A stretch of 64,000 bases of DNA, from positions 806,001 to 870,000 of the forward strand of contig NZ_JAABLQ010000001.1 in the NCBI RefSeq assembly GCF_009915765.1. Reading direction: 5' to 3'. Position numbers and translations under genes: made by a program. Of the stretch, positions 45,759-55,035 are shown one piece after another (position 1 is the first letter of the stretch; each line of letters begins with the position of its first letter). The notes beneath the pieces are model-generated. The model was not told the origin of the DNA. It did no database searches and was given only the letters and a program-made list of their open reading frames with translations. Source of the stretch: Pannonibacter sp. XCT-53. Lineage in GTDB: Bacteria > Pseudomonadota > Alphaproteobacteria > Rhizobiales > Stappiaceae.

Positions 45759-48335
45759 GTGGCAGCCGAACTTCCTCCGACCCAGGCCAGTCCCCTTGCG
45801 GGCAGCGCGTCGTCGGCCGCGCCGGCCCTGAGCGAGGGCACCGTGCTGTCGGGCCGGGTGGTGCAGGGGCCCTCCGACAGGATGCGACTGGCCGTCCCCG
45901 GCGGGACGCTCGAGGTCGCGAGCGACGCGCCCTTGCCCCCCGGAACGCCCGTGCGTGTCGAGGTCGAGGCCACCGATCCGGTGCTGCGGCTCAAGGTGAG
46001 CGTCGATCTGCAAGCCCTTCAGCGTCCGCAGGGCGCGGCGCAGCCGCCCTTGCCGCAAGGCTCGGCGCCGCCGCTGCCCGGGGCTGCGGGGCAGGGCGCG
46101 TCCCTCACGCCGATGCCTCCGCCTTCTGACCTGCCGGCCCCGGCGCGCCCGGCCACCGAGGTCCTGCGCCAGTCCCTCGGCACGCAGCTTGCCGCACTGG
46201 CCGCCAGCCAGCCGTCGCCCGGGTCTGGCCCGGCAAACCGGACGCTGCCTGTCCCGTCCTTCCCGGCGTCGTCGACGCCTGTCGCCCCGTCTGCCGGGGT
46301 GCCGCAGACCGGGCCGGTCTCCGGCGCGCCCGCAGGCTCCCCGGGCCTCTTGTCCGCCGCCACACTGGGCCAGGTAACGGGCCAGGTACCAGGCCAGGTG
46401 CCGGCCCCGGGACCCGACGCGGCCCTCCAGTCTGCCTCGCCCCGGCCCGCCCCCGCGCAGCCGACCTCCGCCCAATCTTCCCCTGCCCAGCCCTCCCTGG
46501 CCCAGCCTGTCGGGCCCGGTCCCGGCCCCGGTGCGCCGCCATCCGTCGCCGCGCCGGCTGCGCCGCTGCCGGCAGAGCCCGGGGCTCCCGCGTCCGGTCT
46601 CCCGTCGGGGACTGCGCCCGCGCGTCCGGCCTTGCCCTCCGGCGCCGGCCTTGCGCCCGGGAGCGCGGCGGCAGGCGCCTTGTCCCCTGCGGGTCCGGCG
46701 GGGGCGCAGGGCCCCGCTGCCGGTCCTCAAGCCGCCAGCAGCACACCGGGTGCTCCGGCCACCCCCTTGCCGGCAGCCGCCTCCGGCACACCGGGTGCTC
46801 CGGCGGCCGGGGCCGGAGCCGGAGCCGGAGCCGGAGCCGCCGCGTCGCTCCCGCCCGGCGGTTCGCCGGCGGGGGCTGCCCCGACGCCGGCCGCAAGTGG
46901 CCCCCTCGCTCCTGCAGCACCGGGCACGTCCCCGGCCGCGCCCGTGCTTGCCGGCCCAGGTTCCCAGACAGGTGGCCAGACAGGTGGCCAGGCAGGTGCG
47001 GCTCCCCTGCCGGGTGGTCCTGTCGCCGGCAGTCCGGCGACCGCGTCGCCATCTGCGCCCCCCGCACAGGTTTTCACACTGGCCCCCACAGGGACCTCAG
47101 CAGCGTCCCCGACATCCCCGGCGGCCGGCGTCGCCTCGCCCGGGACGCCCCCGCCGCCCGGACCCACATCACCCGGACCCGCATCACCCGCAGCCACATC
47201 ACCCGCAGCACCATCGGCACAAGCTGCCGCCGCCCCACAAGCTGGCGCCCCCCGACAAGCTGGCACGTTGCCGGCCGCTGCCGGGCCGGCGCCGGCGGCC
47301 CTCTCACCGGCAGCGGGCCCGGCCGCGACCCGGCCCGGGCCGGCCATGCCCTCCGATCCGGCCCTGCTGCCGCGTCTCGGGTCGCAACCGGCGCTGGAAC
47401 AGGCGCTCTCGTCCGTCCTCGCGCTGGCGGACGGGCCGGAGACCGCCAGCCTGCCGGCCGCGCTCCAGTCCTTCACCGCGACCTTGCGCGGCTTCCGGAT
47501 GCCGGCCGAGGCGGCGACGGATCCGGCGGCCTTGCGGGCGGCAGTGGAGCTGGTCGCCGGCCTGGCCTTGCCGCGCGGGGCGGGCCAGCCGGCCACCGGC
47601 GCCCTGGCGACGGTGGCCAGGGCCGATGGCCTGCGCAGCTTCCTGCTGACGCTGGCCGGTCTCGTCGCCGACAGCCAGGAAGGCGCTGCGTCCGCGCCGG
47701 CGCGTGCCGGCGGCGCCCAGGCAGCGCCCCTCGCGGCTGCGGCGGGGAAGCCGGGCCGGGCGGATCCGCAGAGCGTCGGCGCGCGACTGACGCCCGGCGA
47801 GGCGGTCTCTCTTGCCCGTCTGACCGGGCAGGAGGCGCAGGTCCAGGGCACGCTGGCCCGTCTCGCCCGCGCCCTCGACGAGGCGCTGGTGCAGGACCTG
47901 CGCCGCAGCCACGCCCGGGGCAGCGGCGCGACCGAGGCCGGGGCAGGGGCCTCGTCCCCGTCGCAGGCCGCCGCCCGGGCGGCTGACCTCACCCTTGACC
48001 TGCTGCTTTATGTCGGTGGCGAGACCCGGCTTCTCACCCTCTCCATCGGCCGGGACGGCGGCGGTGCGGGCGAGGCGGGCGAGGGGGCGGCGGAGTGGCG
48101 CGTGCGCTTTGCGCTCGCGCTGCCCGCCACCGGTCCGGTGGAGGCGGCCGTCAGCCTGCGCGGCAAGGCGCTGGCCGTCGTGTTGCGGGCCGAGCAGCCG
48201 GAAACGGTCGCAGCCTTCCAGGCCCTCTCCGGGACGCTGCAGGCGCTGCTGGCGGAAGAGGGGCTGGAGCTTGCCGGCCTGCAGATCCAGAAGACCAGCG
48301 CGCCGCGCGGCCAGCATGCGGACACGCGCTCATGA
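45759..48335 (+). CDS. FliK-like flagellar hook-length control family protein
   Basis: An 858-residue protein. A GTG start at 45759 is supported by the ideal ribosome site aaggag 5 nt upstream. An N-terminal region (about 1-90) contains VLSGRVVQGPSDRMRLAVPG. It is followed by a vast Ala/Pro/Gly-rich disordered stretch (about 90-530) and a structured C-terminal part. The latter, around residues 740-845 (LLLYVGGETRLLTLSIGRD, EAAVSLRGKALAVVLRAEQP), resembles the FliK C-domain. The next gene is an FlhB-type switch domain, in ATGA overlap, as in Bacillus ylqG-ylqH. No other flagellar or type III secretion genes are near. The FliK call rests on layout and partner as much as on similarity. Confidence 0.72.
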   Translation: MAAELPPTQASPLAGSASSAAPALSEGTVLSGRVVQGPSDRMRLAVPGGTLEVASDAPLPPGTPVRVEVEATDPVLRLKVSVDLQALQRPQGAAQPPLPQGSAPPLPGAAGQGASLTPMPPPSDLPAPARPATEVLRQSLGTQLAALAASQPSPGSGPANRTLPVPSFPASSTPVAPSAGVPQTGPVSGAPAGSPGLLSAATLGQVTGQVPGQVPAPGPDAALQSASPRPAPAQPTSAQSSPAQPSLAQPVGPGPGPGAPPSVAAPAAPLPAEPGAPASGLPSGTAPARPALPSGAGLAPGSAAAGALSPAGPAGAQGPAAGPQAASSTPGAPATPLPAAASGTPGAPAAGAGAGAGAGAAASLPPGGSPAGAAPTPAASGPLAPAAPGTSPAAPVLAGPGSQTGGQTGGQAGAAPLPGGPVAGSPATASPSAPPAQVFTLAPTGTSAASPTSPAAGVASPGTPPPPGPTSPGPASPAATSPAAPSAQAAAAPQAGAPRQAGTLPAAAGPAPAALSPAAGPAATRPGPAMPSDPALLPRLGSQPALEQALSSVLALADGPETASLPAALQSFTATLRGFRMPAEAATDPAALRAAVELVAGLALPRGAGQPATGALATVARADGLRSFLLTLAGLVADSQEGAASAPARAGGAQAAPLAAAAGKPGRADPQSVGARLTPGEAVSLARLTGQEAQVQGTLARLARALDEALVQDLRRSHARGSGATEAGAGASSPSQAAARAADLTLDLLLYVGGETRLLTLSIGRDGGGAGEAGEGAAEWRVRFALALPATGPVEAAVSLRGKALAVVLRAEQPETVAAFQALSGTLQALLAEEGLELAGLQIQKTSAPRGQHADTRS

Positions 48336-48604
48336 CGGCCGGTGACGACAAGCCCCCGCGCCTTGCCATCGCGCTGAAATACGACAACCGCGGTGCCCCC
48401 ACGGTCACCGCCAAGGGCCGGGGGGCGGTCGCCGAGCGCATCCTGCAGGCCGCCCGCGAGGCCGGCGTGCCGATCCAGGCCGATGCGATGCTGGCGGAGG
48501 CGCTGTCCGGCATCGAGCTGGACGAGGAGATCCCGGCCGAGCTCTACCAGGCGGTCGCGGTGCTGATCGGCTTCATCCTGCGCACCGGCCGCGCCCCGGG
48601 ATAG
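48332..48604 (+). CDS. fhlB: FhlB-type protein (FlhB/EscU C-terminal domain homologue)
   Basis: A 90-residue protein equal to part of the cytoplasmic domain of the export switch protein FlhB. Typical segments are RLAIALKYDNRGAPTVTAKG, VPIQADAMLAEALSGIELDE and EIPAELYQAVAVLIGFIL. The NPTH autocleavage site of FlhB itself is absent, as in FhlB proteins that can replace the C-terminal domain of FlhB. It starts in the fliK-like stop codon (ATGA), implying coupled translation and a joint role. Confidence 0.85.
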   Translation: MTAGDDKPPRLAIALKYDNRGAPTVTAKGRGAVAERILQAAREAGVPIQADAMLAEALSGIELDEEIPAELYQAVAVLIGFILRTGRAPG

Positions 48605-48915
48605 GCCCGTCTCCTGTCGGGGACGGGAGCCAGCTTGGAAGTCCTGGGAGGAGGGCCGGGGGCGCGGCCTGCGGGCTCGCCCCTGCAGCCGGACGCGCCG
48701 CCTGACGTCCCGCAAGATCGGGTGCGGTGCCTGCCGGCGGAAATGGATGTTGCGCGCGCGCCCCCTCTTGCGGGAGGCGCAATTCCCGTCTAGGCAACAG
48801 GGGATGCGCGCCGGCCCGGTCCTCCTCCAGACCGGGGTTTCGGCCTGCGCCTGGCCTGGCATCCGGCAGGCGGCCGGCCGGGCTCAACAGGCATGTGAAC
48901 AGGGTTTGAGATCAG
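48605..48915. other. 311-bp fhlB-gatB gap
   Basis: I see no gene or strong signal. An inverted pair around gggaggcgcaattcccg (near 48772-48789) is a weak hairpin. The gatB promoter must be here, or gatB is read through from fhlB. Confidence 0.4.
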
Positions 48916-50397
48916 ATGACGATTGTCGAGGCACGTAAGCCCGATCCGAAAAAATTCATCAGGGGCGCCACGGGCGACTGGGAAGTCGTGATCGGCATGG
49001 AAGTCCATGCCCAGGTCACCTCCGCCGCCAAGCTCTTCTCCGGTGCCTCGACCGAGTTCGGCAAGGATCCCAATTCCAACGTCAGCCTCGTCGATGCGGC
49101 GATGCCGGGCATGCTGCCGGTCATCAACGCGGAATGCGTCGCCCAGGCGATCCGCACCGGTCTGGGTCTGAAGGCCCGGATCAATCTCAAGTCCGTGTTC
49201 GACCGGAAGAACTACTTCTACCCGGACCTGCCGCAGGGCTACCAGATTTCCCAGTTCAAGCAGCCGATCGTCGGCGAGGGCAAGATCATCCTCGACATGC
49301 CGGACGAGCGCGTCGAGGTGGGCGTGGAGCGGCTGCATCTGGAGCAGGATGCGGGCAAGTCGCTGCATGACCAGCATCCGACCATGTCCTTCGTCGACCT
49401 CAACCGCTCGGGCGTGGCGCTGATGGAGATCGTCTCCAAGCCGGACCTGCGCTCGGCCGACGAGGCCAAGGCCTACCTGACCAAGCTGCGCACGATCCTG
49501 CGCTATCTCGGCACCTGCGACGGCAACATGGACCAGGGCTCCATGCGGGCCGACGTCAACGTCTCCGTGCGCCGTCCGGGCGAGGGCTTCGGCACGCGCT
49601 GCGAGATCAAGAACGTCAACTCCATCCGCTTCGTCGGCCAGGCCATCGAGTATGAGGCCCGCCGCCAGATTGCGATCCTTGAAGATGGCGGCGCCATCGA
49701 CCAGGAAACCCGCCTCTATGACGCGGTGAAGGGCGAGACCCGCTCTATGCGCTCCAAGGAAGAGGCGCATGATTACCGTTACTTCCCCGATCCGGACCTC
49801 CTGCCGCTCGAGTTCACGCAGGCCTATGTCGACGAGCTGGCCGCGCATCTGCCCGAGCTGCCGGATGACAAGAAGGCGCGCTTCGTTGCCGATTACGGCC
49901 TTACCGCCTATGACGCCGATGTTCTCGTTGCCGAAAAGGTTTCGGCCGATTTCTTCGAGCAGGTTGCGAAGGGCCGTGACGCCAAGGTCGCAGCCAACTG
50001 GGTCATCAACGAGCTGTTCGGCCGCCTCAACAAGGAGGGCCTGAGCCTCGAGACCAGCCCGGTGTCGGCCGACCAGCTCGGCGGCATCATCGACCTCATC
50101 AAGTCCGACACGATTTCCGGCAAGATCGCCAAGGACCTGTTCGAGATCGTCTGGACCGAGGGCGGCGATCCGGCGGCCATCGTCGAGGCGCGCGGCATGA
50201 AGCAGGTCACCGACCTCGGCGCGATCGAGGCCGTGGTCGACCAGATCATCGCCGCCAACCCGGACAAGGTCGCCCAGGCGCGCGAGAAGCCGACACTGCT
50301 CGGCTGGTTCGTCGGCCAGGTCATGAAGGCAAGCCAGGGCAAGGCCAATCCGCAGGCGGTCAACGACCTGCTCAAGGCCAAGATCGGCATCGACTGA
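48916..50397 (+). CDS. gatB: Aspartyl/glutamyl-tRNA amidotransferase subunit B
   Basis: A 493-residue subunit that binds the misacylated tRNA, activates the acyl group with ATP and accepts ammonia from GatA. Family motifs include [38 protein letters not shown] and [21 protein letters not shown]. The C-terminal YqeY-like domain ends [17 protein letters not shown]. It is separated from gatCA by eight genes. Confidence 0.97.
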   Translation: MTIVEARKPDPKKFIRGATGDWEVVIGMEVHAQVTSAAKLFSGASTEFGKDPNSNVSLVDAAMPGMLPVINAECVAQAIRTGLGLKARINLKSVFDRKNYFYPDLPQGYQISQFKQPIVGEGKIILDMPDERVEVGVERLHLEQDAGKSLHDQHPTMSFVDLNRSGVALMEIVSKPDLRSADEAKAYLTKLRTILRYLGTCDGNMDQGSMRADVNVSVRRPGEGFGTRCEIKNVNSIRFVGQAIEYEARRQIAILEDGGAIDQETRLYDAVKGETRSMRSKEEAHDYRYFPDPDLLPLEFTQAYVDELAAHLPELPDDKKARFVADYGLTAYDADVLVAEKVSADFFEQVAKGRDAKVAANWVINELFGRLNKEGLSLETSPVSADQLGGIIDLIKSDTISGKIAKDLFEIVWTEGGDPAAIVEARGMKQVTDLGAIEAVVDQIIAANPDKVAQAREKPTLLGWFVGQVMKASQGKANPQAVNDLLKAKIGID

Positions 50398-50399
50398 AA

Positions 50400-50432
50400 T
50401 CCCGGGCCGGGCGCGCAATCCGTGCGCCTGGC
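50400..50432 (+). terminator. Hairpin downstream of gatB
   Basis: The inverted repeat ccgggccgggcgc ... gcgcctggcccgg directly follows the gatB stop and is succeeded by tcttgcct. The stem is long but the T run is short, so termination may be partial. Confidence 0.5.
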
Positions 50433-50527
50433 CCGGTCTTGCCTTGAGGGCTCGCCGGGGGGCAAGGCGGGCACTCGTCATCCTTGGGGTGGGGAGAGGG
50501 CGCTGCGGCGGCAGCGTTTGCAACCTG

Positions 50528-52216
50528 ATGAACACCGTTCGCCCGAACGACGGTCGACTGCCCGGCACACACACGCCGCTCCCTCCCTTGCCCGGTCAGG
50601 TCGAGGGCGCGCGGGGGCTGGCGCATCCGGCGGCCGTGCTTGCCCTTGTCGCCCTCTGGGCGCTTGCCCATCTCCTCCTGCGCGGGCTGCTGTCGCCGGT
50701 CATCGGCACCGACGACATGATGGAAAATGTCCTCGCCCAGACGCTGGAACCGGGCTACAGCCTGCGCCAGCCGCCGCTCTACGAGTGGCTCCTGTGGTCG
50801 CTGCAGCAGGTCGTCGGTCCCACCATCTGGTCGTTCCTGCTGCTGAAATACGCGCTGTTGCTCGGGGCTGCAGCCTGTCTTCTGGCGCTGGCGCGGCGTG
50901 CCATGCCGCCGCTTACCGCGGCCTTCTGCCTCCTCTCCTTCTCGGCGCTCTATCAGCTCGGCTGGAACCTGCACGAGGGGGTCACCCACACGGTGGTGCT
51001 GGTCGCGGCCTCGGCGGCCACGGCGCTGGCGCTCGTGCGGGCGCTCACGTCCGGCCGCCTCGCCGATTACCTGCTGGTGGGGCTTGCGCTTGGTGCCGGT
51101 CTCCTCGCCAAGCACTCCTTCGCGCTCTTTGCGCTCGCACTGGCGCTGGCGGTCCTGTCCGACCGCCACTGGCGCAGCCGCCTGTCGCCCGGCGGGCTTG
51201 CGCTGGCCGGTGCGGCGGCGGCCCTTGTCTACAGTCCCTATCTCGCCTGGGTGCTGGCGCAGCCCTCCGGGCTGGTCGGCGAGACCGCCAGCGTCATGGT
51301 GACCGAGGAGGTCGAGGGCCACGTGATCCGGGCGGTGACCGGTCTCGGCCGGCTCGGCTGGAGCCTGTTCGGGTTCCTGATGCCGTTCCTGGGGCTGGTG
51401 CTGCTCCTGTTCTGGCAACCGCTTCGCCAGGGGCTCACGGCCGGACGCTCATCGGCACCTGGGGCGGACAGGTCGGCTCAGGACAGGCCAGCTCCGGACA
51501 GGCCAGCTCCGGACAGGCCGGTTCTGGACGGTTCAGCCCTTGATCCGGTCGAGGCGGCTGCGGTGGCACGGCTCTGCGGGCGCACGGTCGCCCTTGCCAT
51601 CGGGCTGACGGCGGCCGGCATCCTGCTCAGCGGGGCCACCTATGTGAAGGAGCGGCACATGCACGCCCTGCTGCTGCTGCTGCCGCTCTGGCTGTTTGCC
51701 CGCATCGGGACGCTGCCGGCGCGCGGCCGCCGGCTGCTCGGCCTGTCGCTTCTCGGGCTGGCGCTCGTTGCCTTTGCCGCCCGTGTCCCGGGCCTCGTCG
51801 CGCCCGAGCGTCTGCTCTGCGGCGGCGCCTGCCGTCACATGAAGCCTTATGACCAGCTGAAACCGGAGCTGTCGGCGCTGGGGGCTGCCGGGGCCACGCT
51901 GGTGGGGGATGACGACTACACCGCCGGCAACCTGCGCGTCCTGTTCCCGCAGGCGCGAATCGTCGGGCCGTCCTGGCGGCCGGACACGCCGCCGCGGGCC
52001 GTCTGTCTCCTGGTCTGGGAGGCGGGCGAGGGGAGGCCGGAGCTGGCGGCCGCCGAGGATGTCACCCGCCGCTTCCCGGCGCTTGCGGCGGCGGATCTGG
52101 CGGCCGAGCCCCGGTTCATCGCCGCCGGCTGGCCGCATCTGTGGCTTGAGCGGGGGCACCGGGTCACGACCTTCGGCGTGGCCCTTCTGGTGCCGTCGTC
52201 ACCAATGTGTCAGTGA
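50528..52216 (+). CDS. Glycosyltransferase family 39 (ArnT/PMT-like) membrane protein
   Basis: A 562-residue polytopic protein of the GT-C fold. The first membrane segment is about residues 32-52, followed by a periplasmic loop holding GTDDMMENVLAQTLEPGY and QPPLYEWLLW, the catalytic-loop pattern of ArnT and PMT_2 proteins, which use polyprenyl-phosphate sugars. About ten more hydrophobic segments follow. A 15-nt tandem repeat (near 51477-51525) encodes QDRPAPDRPAPDRPVLD in a cytoplasmic or periplasmic loop. The acceptor is unknown, perhaps a lipid or glycan of the envelope. It is alone on the plus strand after gatB. Confidence 0.83.
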   Translation: MNTVRPNDGRLPGTHTPLPPLPGQVEGARGLAHPAAVLALVALWALAHLLLRGLLSPVIGTDDMMENVLAQTLEPGYSLRQPPLYEWLLWSLQQVVGPTIWSFLLLKYALLLGAAACLLALARRAMPPLTAAFCLLSFSALYQLGWNLHEGVTHTVVLVAASAATALALVRALTSGRLADYLLVGLALGAGLLAKHSFALFALALALAVLSDRHWRSRLSPGGLALAGAAAALVYSPYLAWVLAQPSGLVGETASVMVTEEVEGHVIRAVTGLGRLGWSLFGFLMPFLGLVLLLFWQPLRQGLTAGRSSAPGADRSAQDRPAPDRPAPDRPVLDGSALDPVEAAAVARLCGRTVALAIGLTAAGILLSGATYVKERHMHALLLLLPLWLFARIGTLPARGRRLLGLSLLGLALVAFAARVPGLVAPERLLCGGACRHMKPYDQLKPELSALGAAGATLVGDDDYTAGNLRVLFPQARIVGPSWRPDTPPRAVCLLVWEAGEGRPELAAAEDVTRRFPALAAADLAAEPRFIAAGWPHLWLERGHRVTTFGVALLVPSSPMCQ

Positions 52217-52280
52217 GCTGTGGCATCAGTCACGCCCTGAGGCCCCCGATGGCGGGGGCTTGCGACCTGATCGGGGAACC

Positions 52281-52775
52281 ATGTCCAGCACGTCCGTTTC
52301 CATCGTCCCGGCCACTGCGGAGCACCTGCCGGCCATTCTCGAGCTGATGCGGGCGGGCGCCGTCGGGGCTCTTCCAGCTGCCGCCCCCGCAACAGCCCCG
52401 GACGATCCGGCCGCGTTTCTTGCCGCCTTCGAGGCGATCCGGGCAGCCCCCGAGACCGATCTTTTCGTGGTGCTCGACGGGGCCCTCGTCGTCGCCACCT
52501 ACCAGCTCACGGTCCTCAAGGGCCTCGGCTTCGGCGGGCGGCCGCGGGCGATGGTGGAAAGCGTGCACACCCGGGCGGACCGGCGCAGCCAGGGCATCGG
52601 CGCGCAGATGATGGCGCATGCCGAGGCGCGGGCGCGGGCCGCCGGCTGCTGCCTGATCCAGCTCACGTCGAACAGCGCGCGTGTCGATGCGCACCGCTTC
52701 TACGTCCGCCTCGGCTTCGAGGCGAGCCACGTCGGCTTCCGGAAGATGCTCAAGCCGGCGGTGGTCGCGGCTTGA
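52281..52775 (+). CDS. GNAT family N-acetyltransferase
   Basis: A 164-residue acetyltransferase. GNAT motif A is DRRSQGIGAQMMAHAEARAR and motif B is NSARVDAHRFYVRLGFEA. It begins MSSTSVSIVPATAEHLPAIL, a standard GNAT N-terminus. Its substrate is unknown. It lies 64 bp after the glycosyltransferase gene and its stop overlaps a candidate promoter for the next gene. Confidence 0.88.
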   Translation: MSSTSVSIVPATAEHLPAILELMRAGAVGALPAAAPATAPDDPAAFLAAFEAIRAAPETDLFVVLDGALVVATYQLTVLKGLGFGGRPRAMVESVHTRADRRSQGIGAQMMAHAEARARAAGCCLIQLTSNSARVDAHRFYVRLGFEASHVGFRKMLKPAVVAA

Positions 52776-52816
52776 ATCCGGTCGCCCGGCGGCCTATCCT
52801 ATCGTATCTTTACGAT
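52772..52816 (+). promoter_or_regulatory. Candidate promoter and operator of the GST gene
   Basis: TTGAAT (52772-52777) and TATCCT (52795-52800) are separated by 17 bp and form a reasonable sigma-70 promoter. Directly after the -10 lies the perfect inverted repeat ATCGTA-tctt-TACGAT (52801-52816), placed where a repressor would block transcription start. The binding protein is unknown. Confidence 0.5.
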
Positions 52817-52866
52817 GAATTGGCCCTGATCCGGTGCGGTCCGGGCCTGAGGCAAGGAGCCCAGCC

Positions 52867-53580
52867 ATGACCGTTTCCCAGACCCAGCCCATCGAACTGC
52901 ATTACTGGCCAACGCCGAATGGCTGGAAGATCTCGATCCTGCTGGAAGAGCTTGGCGTTCCCTATGAGCTGAAGCTCGTCAACATCGGGGCGGGCGACCA
53001 GTTCCGGCCGGAGTTCCTGGCGATTGCGCCGAACAACCGGATGCCGGCCATCGTCGATCCGGAAGGCCCCGGCGGCCAGCCGATCTCCGTCTTTGAATCC
53101 GGCGCGATCCTGCAATATCTCGGCCGCAAGTTCGGCCAGTTCTACCCGGCGGACGAGCGGGGCCGGGTCGAGGTCGAGGAATGGCTGATGTGGCAGATGG
53201 GCGGCTTTGGCCCGATGCTGGGGCAGAACCATCATTTCCGCATCTATGCGCCGGAAAAGATCGAGTACGCCATGACGCGCTATCTCAACGAGACGCACCG
53301 CCTCTATGGCGTTCTCAACAAGCGCCTCGACGGCCGCGACTATGTCGCCGCTGGCCAGTACACCATTGCCGACATGGCCATCATCGGCTGGGCGCAGGGC
53401 TGGGAGCGGCAGGGCATGGATCTTGAGGAGTTCCCGCATGTGAAGGCCTGGAAGGCCCGGCTCGAGGCGCGGCCCGCCGTGCAGCGCGGACTGGCCGTCG
53501 GCCGCGAGGAGCGCGAGAAGCTGCAGCTGGCCGACAACAAGGCTGCCCAGAGCGTCCTGTTCAACCAGCGCGCCCGCTGA
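52867..53580 (+). CDS. Nu-class glutathione S-transferase family protein (YfcG-like)
   Basis: A 237-residue protein. The thioredoxin-like N-domain carries the TPNG motif (residues 16-19 in WPTPNGWK) typical of Nu-class enzymes such as YfcG and YghU, which have disulfide-bond reductase activity with glutathione. FRPEFLAIAPNNRMPAIVD and FESGAILQYLGRK form the glutathione site. The C-domain follows. It is cytosolic, monocistronic and preceded by the promoter/operator at 52772-52816. Confidence 0.9.
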   Translation: MTVSQTQPIELHYWPTPNGWKISILLEELGVPYELKLVNIGAGDQFRPEFLAIAPNNRMPAIVDPEGPGGQPISVFESGAILQYLGRKFGQFYPADERGRVEVEEWLMWQMGGFGPMLGQNHHFRIYAPEKIEYAMTRYLNETHRLYGVLNKRLDGRDYVAAGQYTIADMAIIGWAQGWERQGMDLEEFPHVKAWKARLEARPAVQRGLAVGREEREKLQLADNKAAQSVLFNQRAR

Positions 53581-54258
53581 TCGCCCCCGTCCTGACGGGC
53601 GCCGCAAGGCGCAGGGGGCGGGCGGTCGCACCGCCTGGCCCCGCTGCCCCGGCGCCCGGTCCCCGCGGTCCGGACAAGCCAGGCGCCAGCGAGCCACCCG
53701 GCCGGAACCTGATCCCGAGCCTGACCCGAGCCGGCCCCCCTCTTGAACCTGATTTGGACGTGACCCGGGGCCTGTCCCGCACGTGATCGGGATGTGATCC
53801 GGGGCCTGTCCCGGACGTCATCCGGGAACGGGCCAATCTGGCGCGCGGGCGCGGTCCGGCCGGCGGTGCGGCGACCCGGCCGGCCAGTGCCCCCGAGCAG
53901 TGACTCCGGCCAATGATGGCGGCCAATGACACCGGCCAATGACGTCGGCCAGTGACGTTGGCCAGTGACACTGGCCAGTGACGGCACTCCGGCTGTCCCC
54001 ATCCGTGCTGCCGCGTCGCGTGCGCTGACGCGCCGGCGTCGGGATCGCGCCTGTTCAGGCCAGTGCAGATTTTTTCGGACCTGTTCAGTCCCGTTTCGGG
54101 TCCTGTCTCAGGCCCTGACCAGACAGCAGATCATCGCAAGGTGCCGCGCTGCGACCGGCGTGACGGGCCCGGCGCAGCCCGCCGGGGCCGCCCCCCCAGA
54201 CCGTCTGCACGGCCAGCTGCCCGGCGAGCTGCCCGGGTCTTCTGTTCAGCTCTGCCGG
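53581..54258. repeat. 678-bp intergenic region with tandem repeats
   Basis: Six clear 13-bp units of the form ggccaatgacacc / ggccagtgacgtt fill 53908-53985, with two degenerate units before them (53882-53907). Further upstream two 32-33 bp copies of tgacccggggcctgtcccgc occur at 53761 and 53795. Positions 54000-54258 hold nothing recognisable. No protein is credible here. Confidence 0.75.
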
Positions 54259-54558
54259 TCAGGCCTTGCCGGGCTTGCGCGGCGGGGCCTTGCGCGCGGC
54301 CCCTGGCGCGGTCGTGATCGGGGCGAGCCTTGCGCCCGCCGATGCGGCAGGGCGTGGCGCGGTCGGGCCGGCCGCCCGGTCGGCCGCCTCGCGGTCGAGG
54401 CGGGCCTGCTTCAGGCGCTGCGTCTTTTCCGCCCGCGCCTGCACGATCTGGTCCAGTTCCTCTTCCGCGCGGCTGCGCGGTCGGGCGGGTCCTTGCGTCC
54501 GCGCAAAGGCCTCTTCGGCCTTCTGCCGGTCGCGGCTCAGTTTTTCGGTCATGGGCAT
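54259..54558 (-). CDS. Small hypothetical charged helical protein
   Basis: A 99-residue protein. Residues about 3-60 are highly charged and helical (KLSRDRQKAEEAFARTQ; RSRAEEELDQIVQARAEK), likely a coiled coil. The C-terminus is Pro/Ala-rich and basic. The ribosome site ggaagg lies just upstream of ATG 54558. I know no family. It is a plausible but unconfirmed gene, on the same strand as cspA and separated from it by that gene's terminator. Confidence 0.6.
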   Translation of the reverse strand: MPMTEKLSRDRQKAEEAFARTQGPARPRSRAEEELDQIVQARAEKTQRLKQARLDREAADRAAGPTAPRPAASAGARLAPITTAPGAARKAPPRKPGKA

Positions 54559-54720
54559 GCCTTCCGGTGAGACGGGAGGGGAGGCTGGCCGGACAGGTCC
54601 GGCCAGATCAGTCCGGCCAGACGCATCCGGCCGGCAAACCGACCGGAAAACCGGCCGGAAACAGGCCGGGCGTGTCCGGCACAGCGGGGGTCCGGGCCGG
54701 GCGCACCCGGCTCCGGACAA

Positions 54721-54750
54721 CAAAAAAGGCCAGGCGTTAAGCCTGACCTT
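54721..54750 (-). terminator. Intrinsic terminator of the cold-shock gene
   Basis: On the minus strand the stem AGGTCAGGC/GCCTGGCCT (one wobble pair) with a 5-nt loop is followed by six T residues. It lies about 76 nt past the cold-shock gene stop. Confidence 0.85.
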
Positions 54751-54825
54751 TGCTGACGTCGCGCTTTCGACAGTGCCAGTACATCCGTGGTCAAAGGAAA
54801 GCCGACCTCATGTCACGTGGTCGCG

Positions 54826-55035
54826 TTACGCAGCCTGAATGCTGCGAACCGACATCTTGCCCGACTTGGCGTCGCGCTCGAGGTCGTAGACGACCTTCTG
54901 GCCTTCGACGATTTCGCGCATGCCCGAGCGTTCGACGGCGGAGATGTGCACGAAGGCGTCCTGGCCGCCGTCATCCGGCTGAATGAAACCGAAGCCCTTG
55001 GTGGCGTTGAACCATTTTACGGTACCATTGGTCAT
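54826..55035 (-). CDS. Cold-shock domain protein
   Basis: A 69-residue cold-shock domain protein that binds single-stranded nucleic acid and acts as an RNA chaperone. RNP1 is KGFGFIQPDD and RNP2 is DAFVHISAV. ATG 55035 is preferred to ATG 55050 by family length. It has an exceptional leader of about 135 nt from a strong promoter, as in cold-regulated csp mRNAs, and a strong terminator. Confidence 0.94.
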   Translation of the reverse strand: MTNGTVKWFNATKGFGFIQPDDGGQDAFVHISAVERSGMREIVEGQKVVYDLERDAKSGKMSVRSIQAA

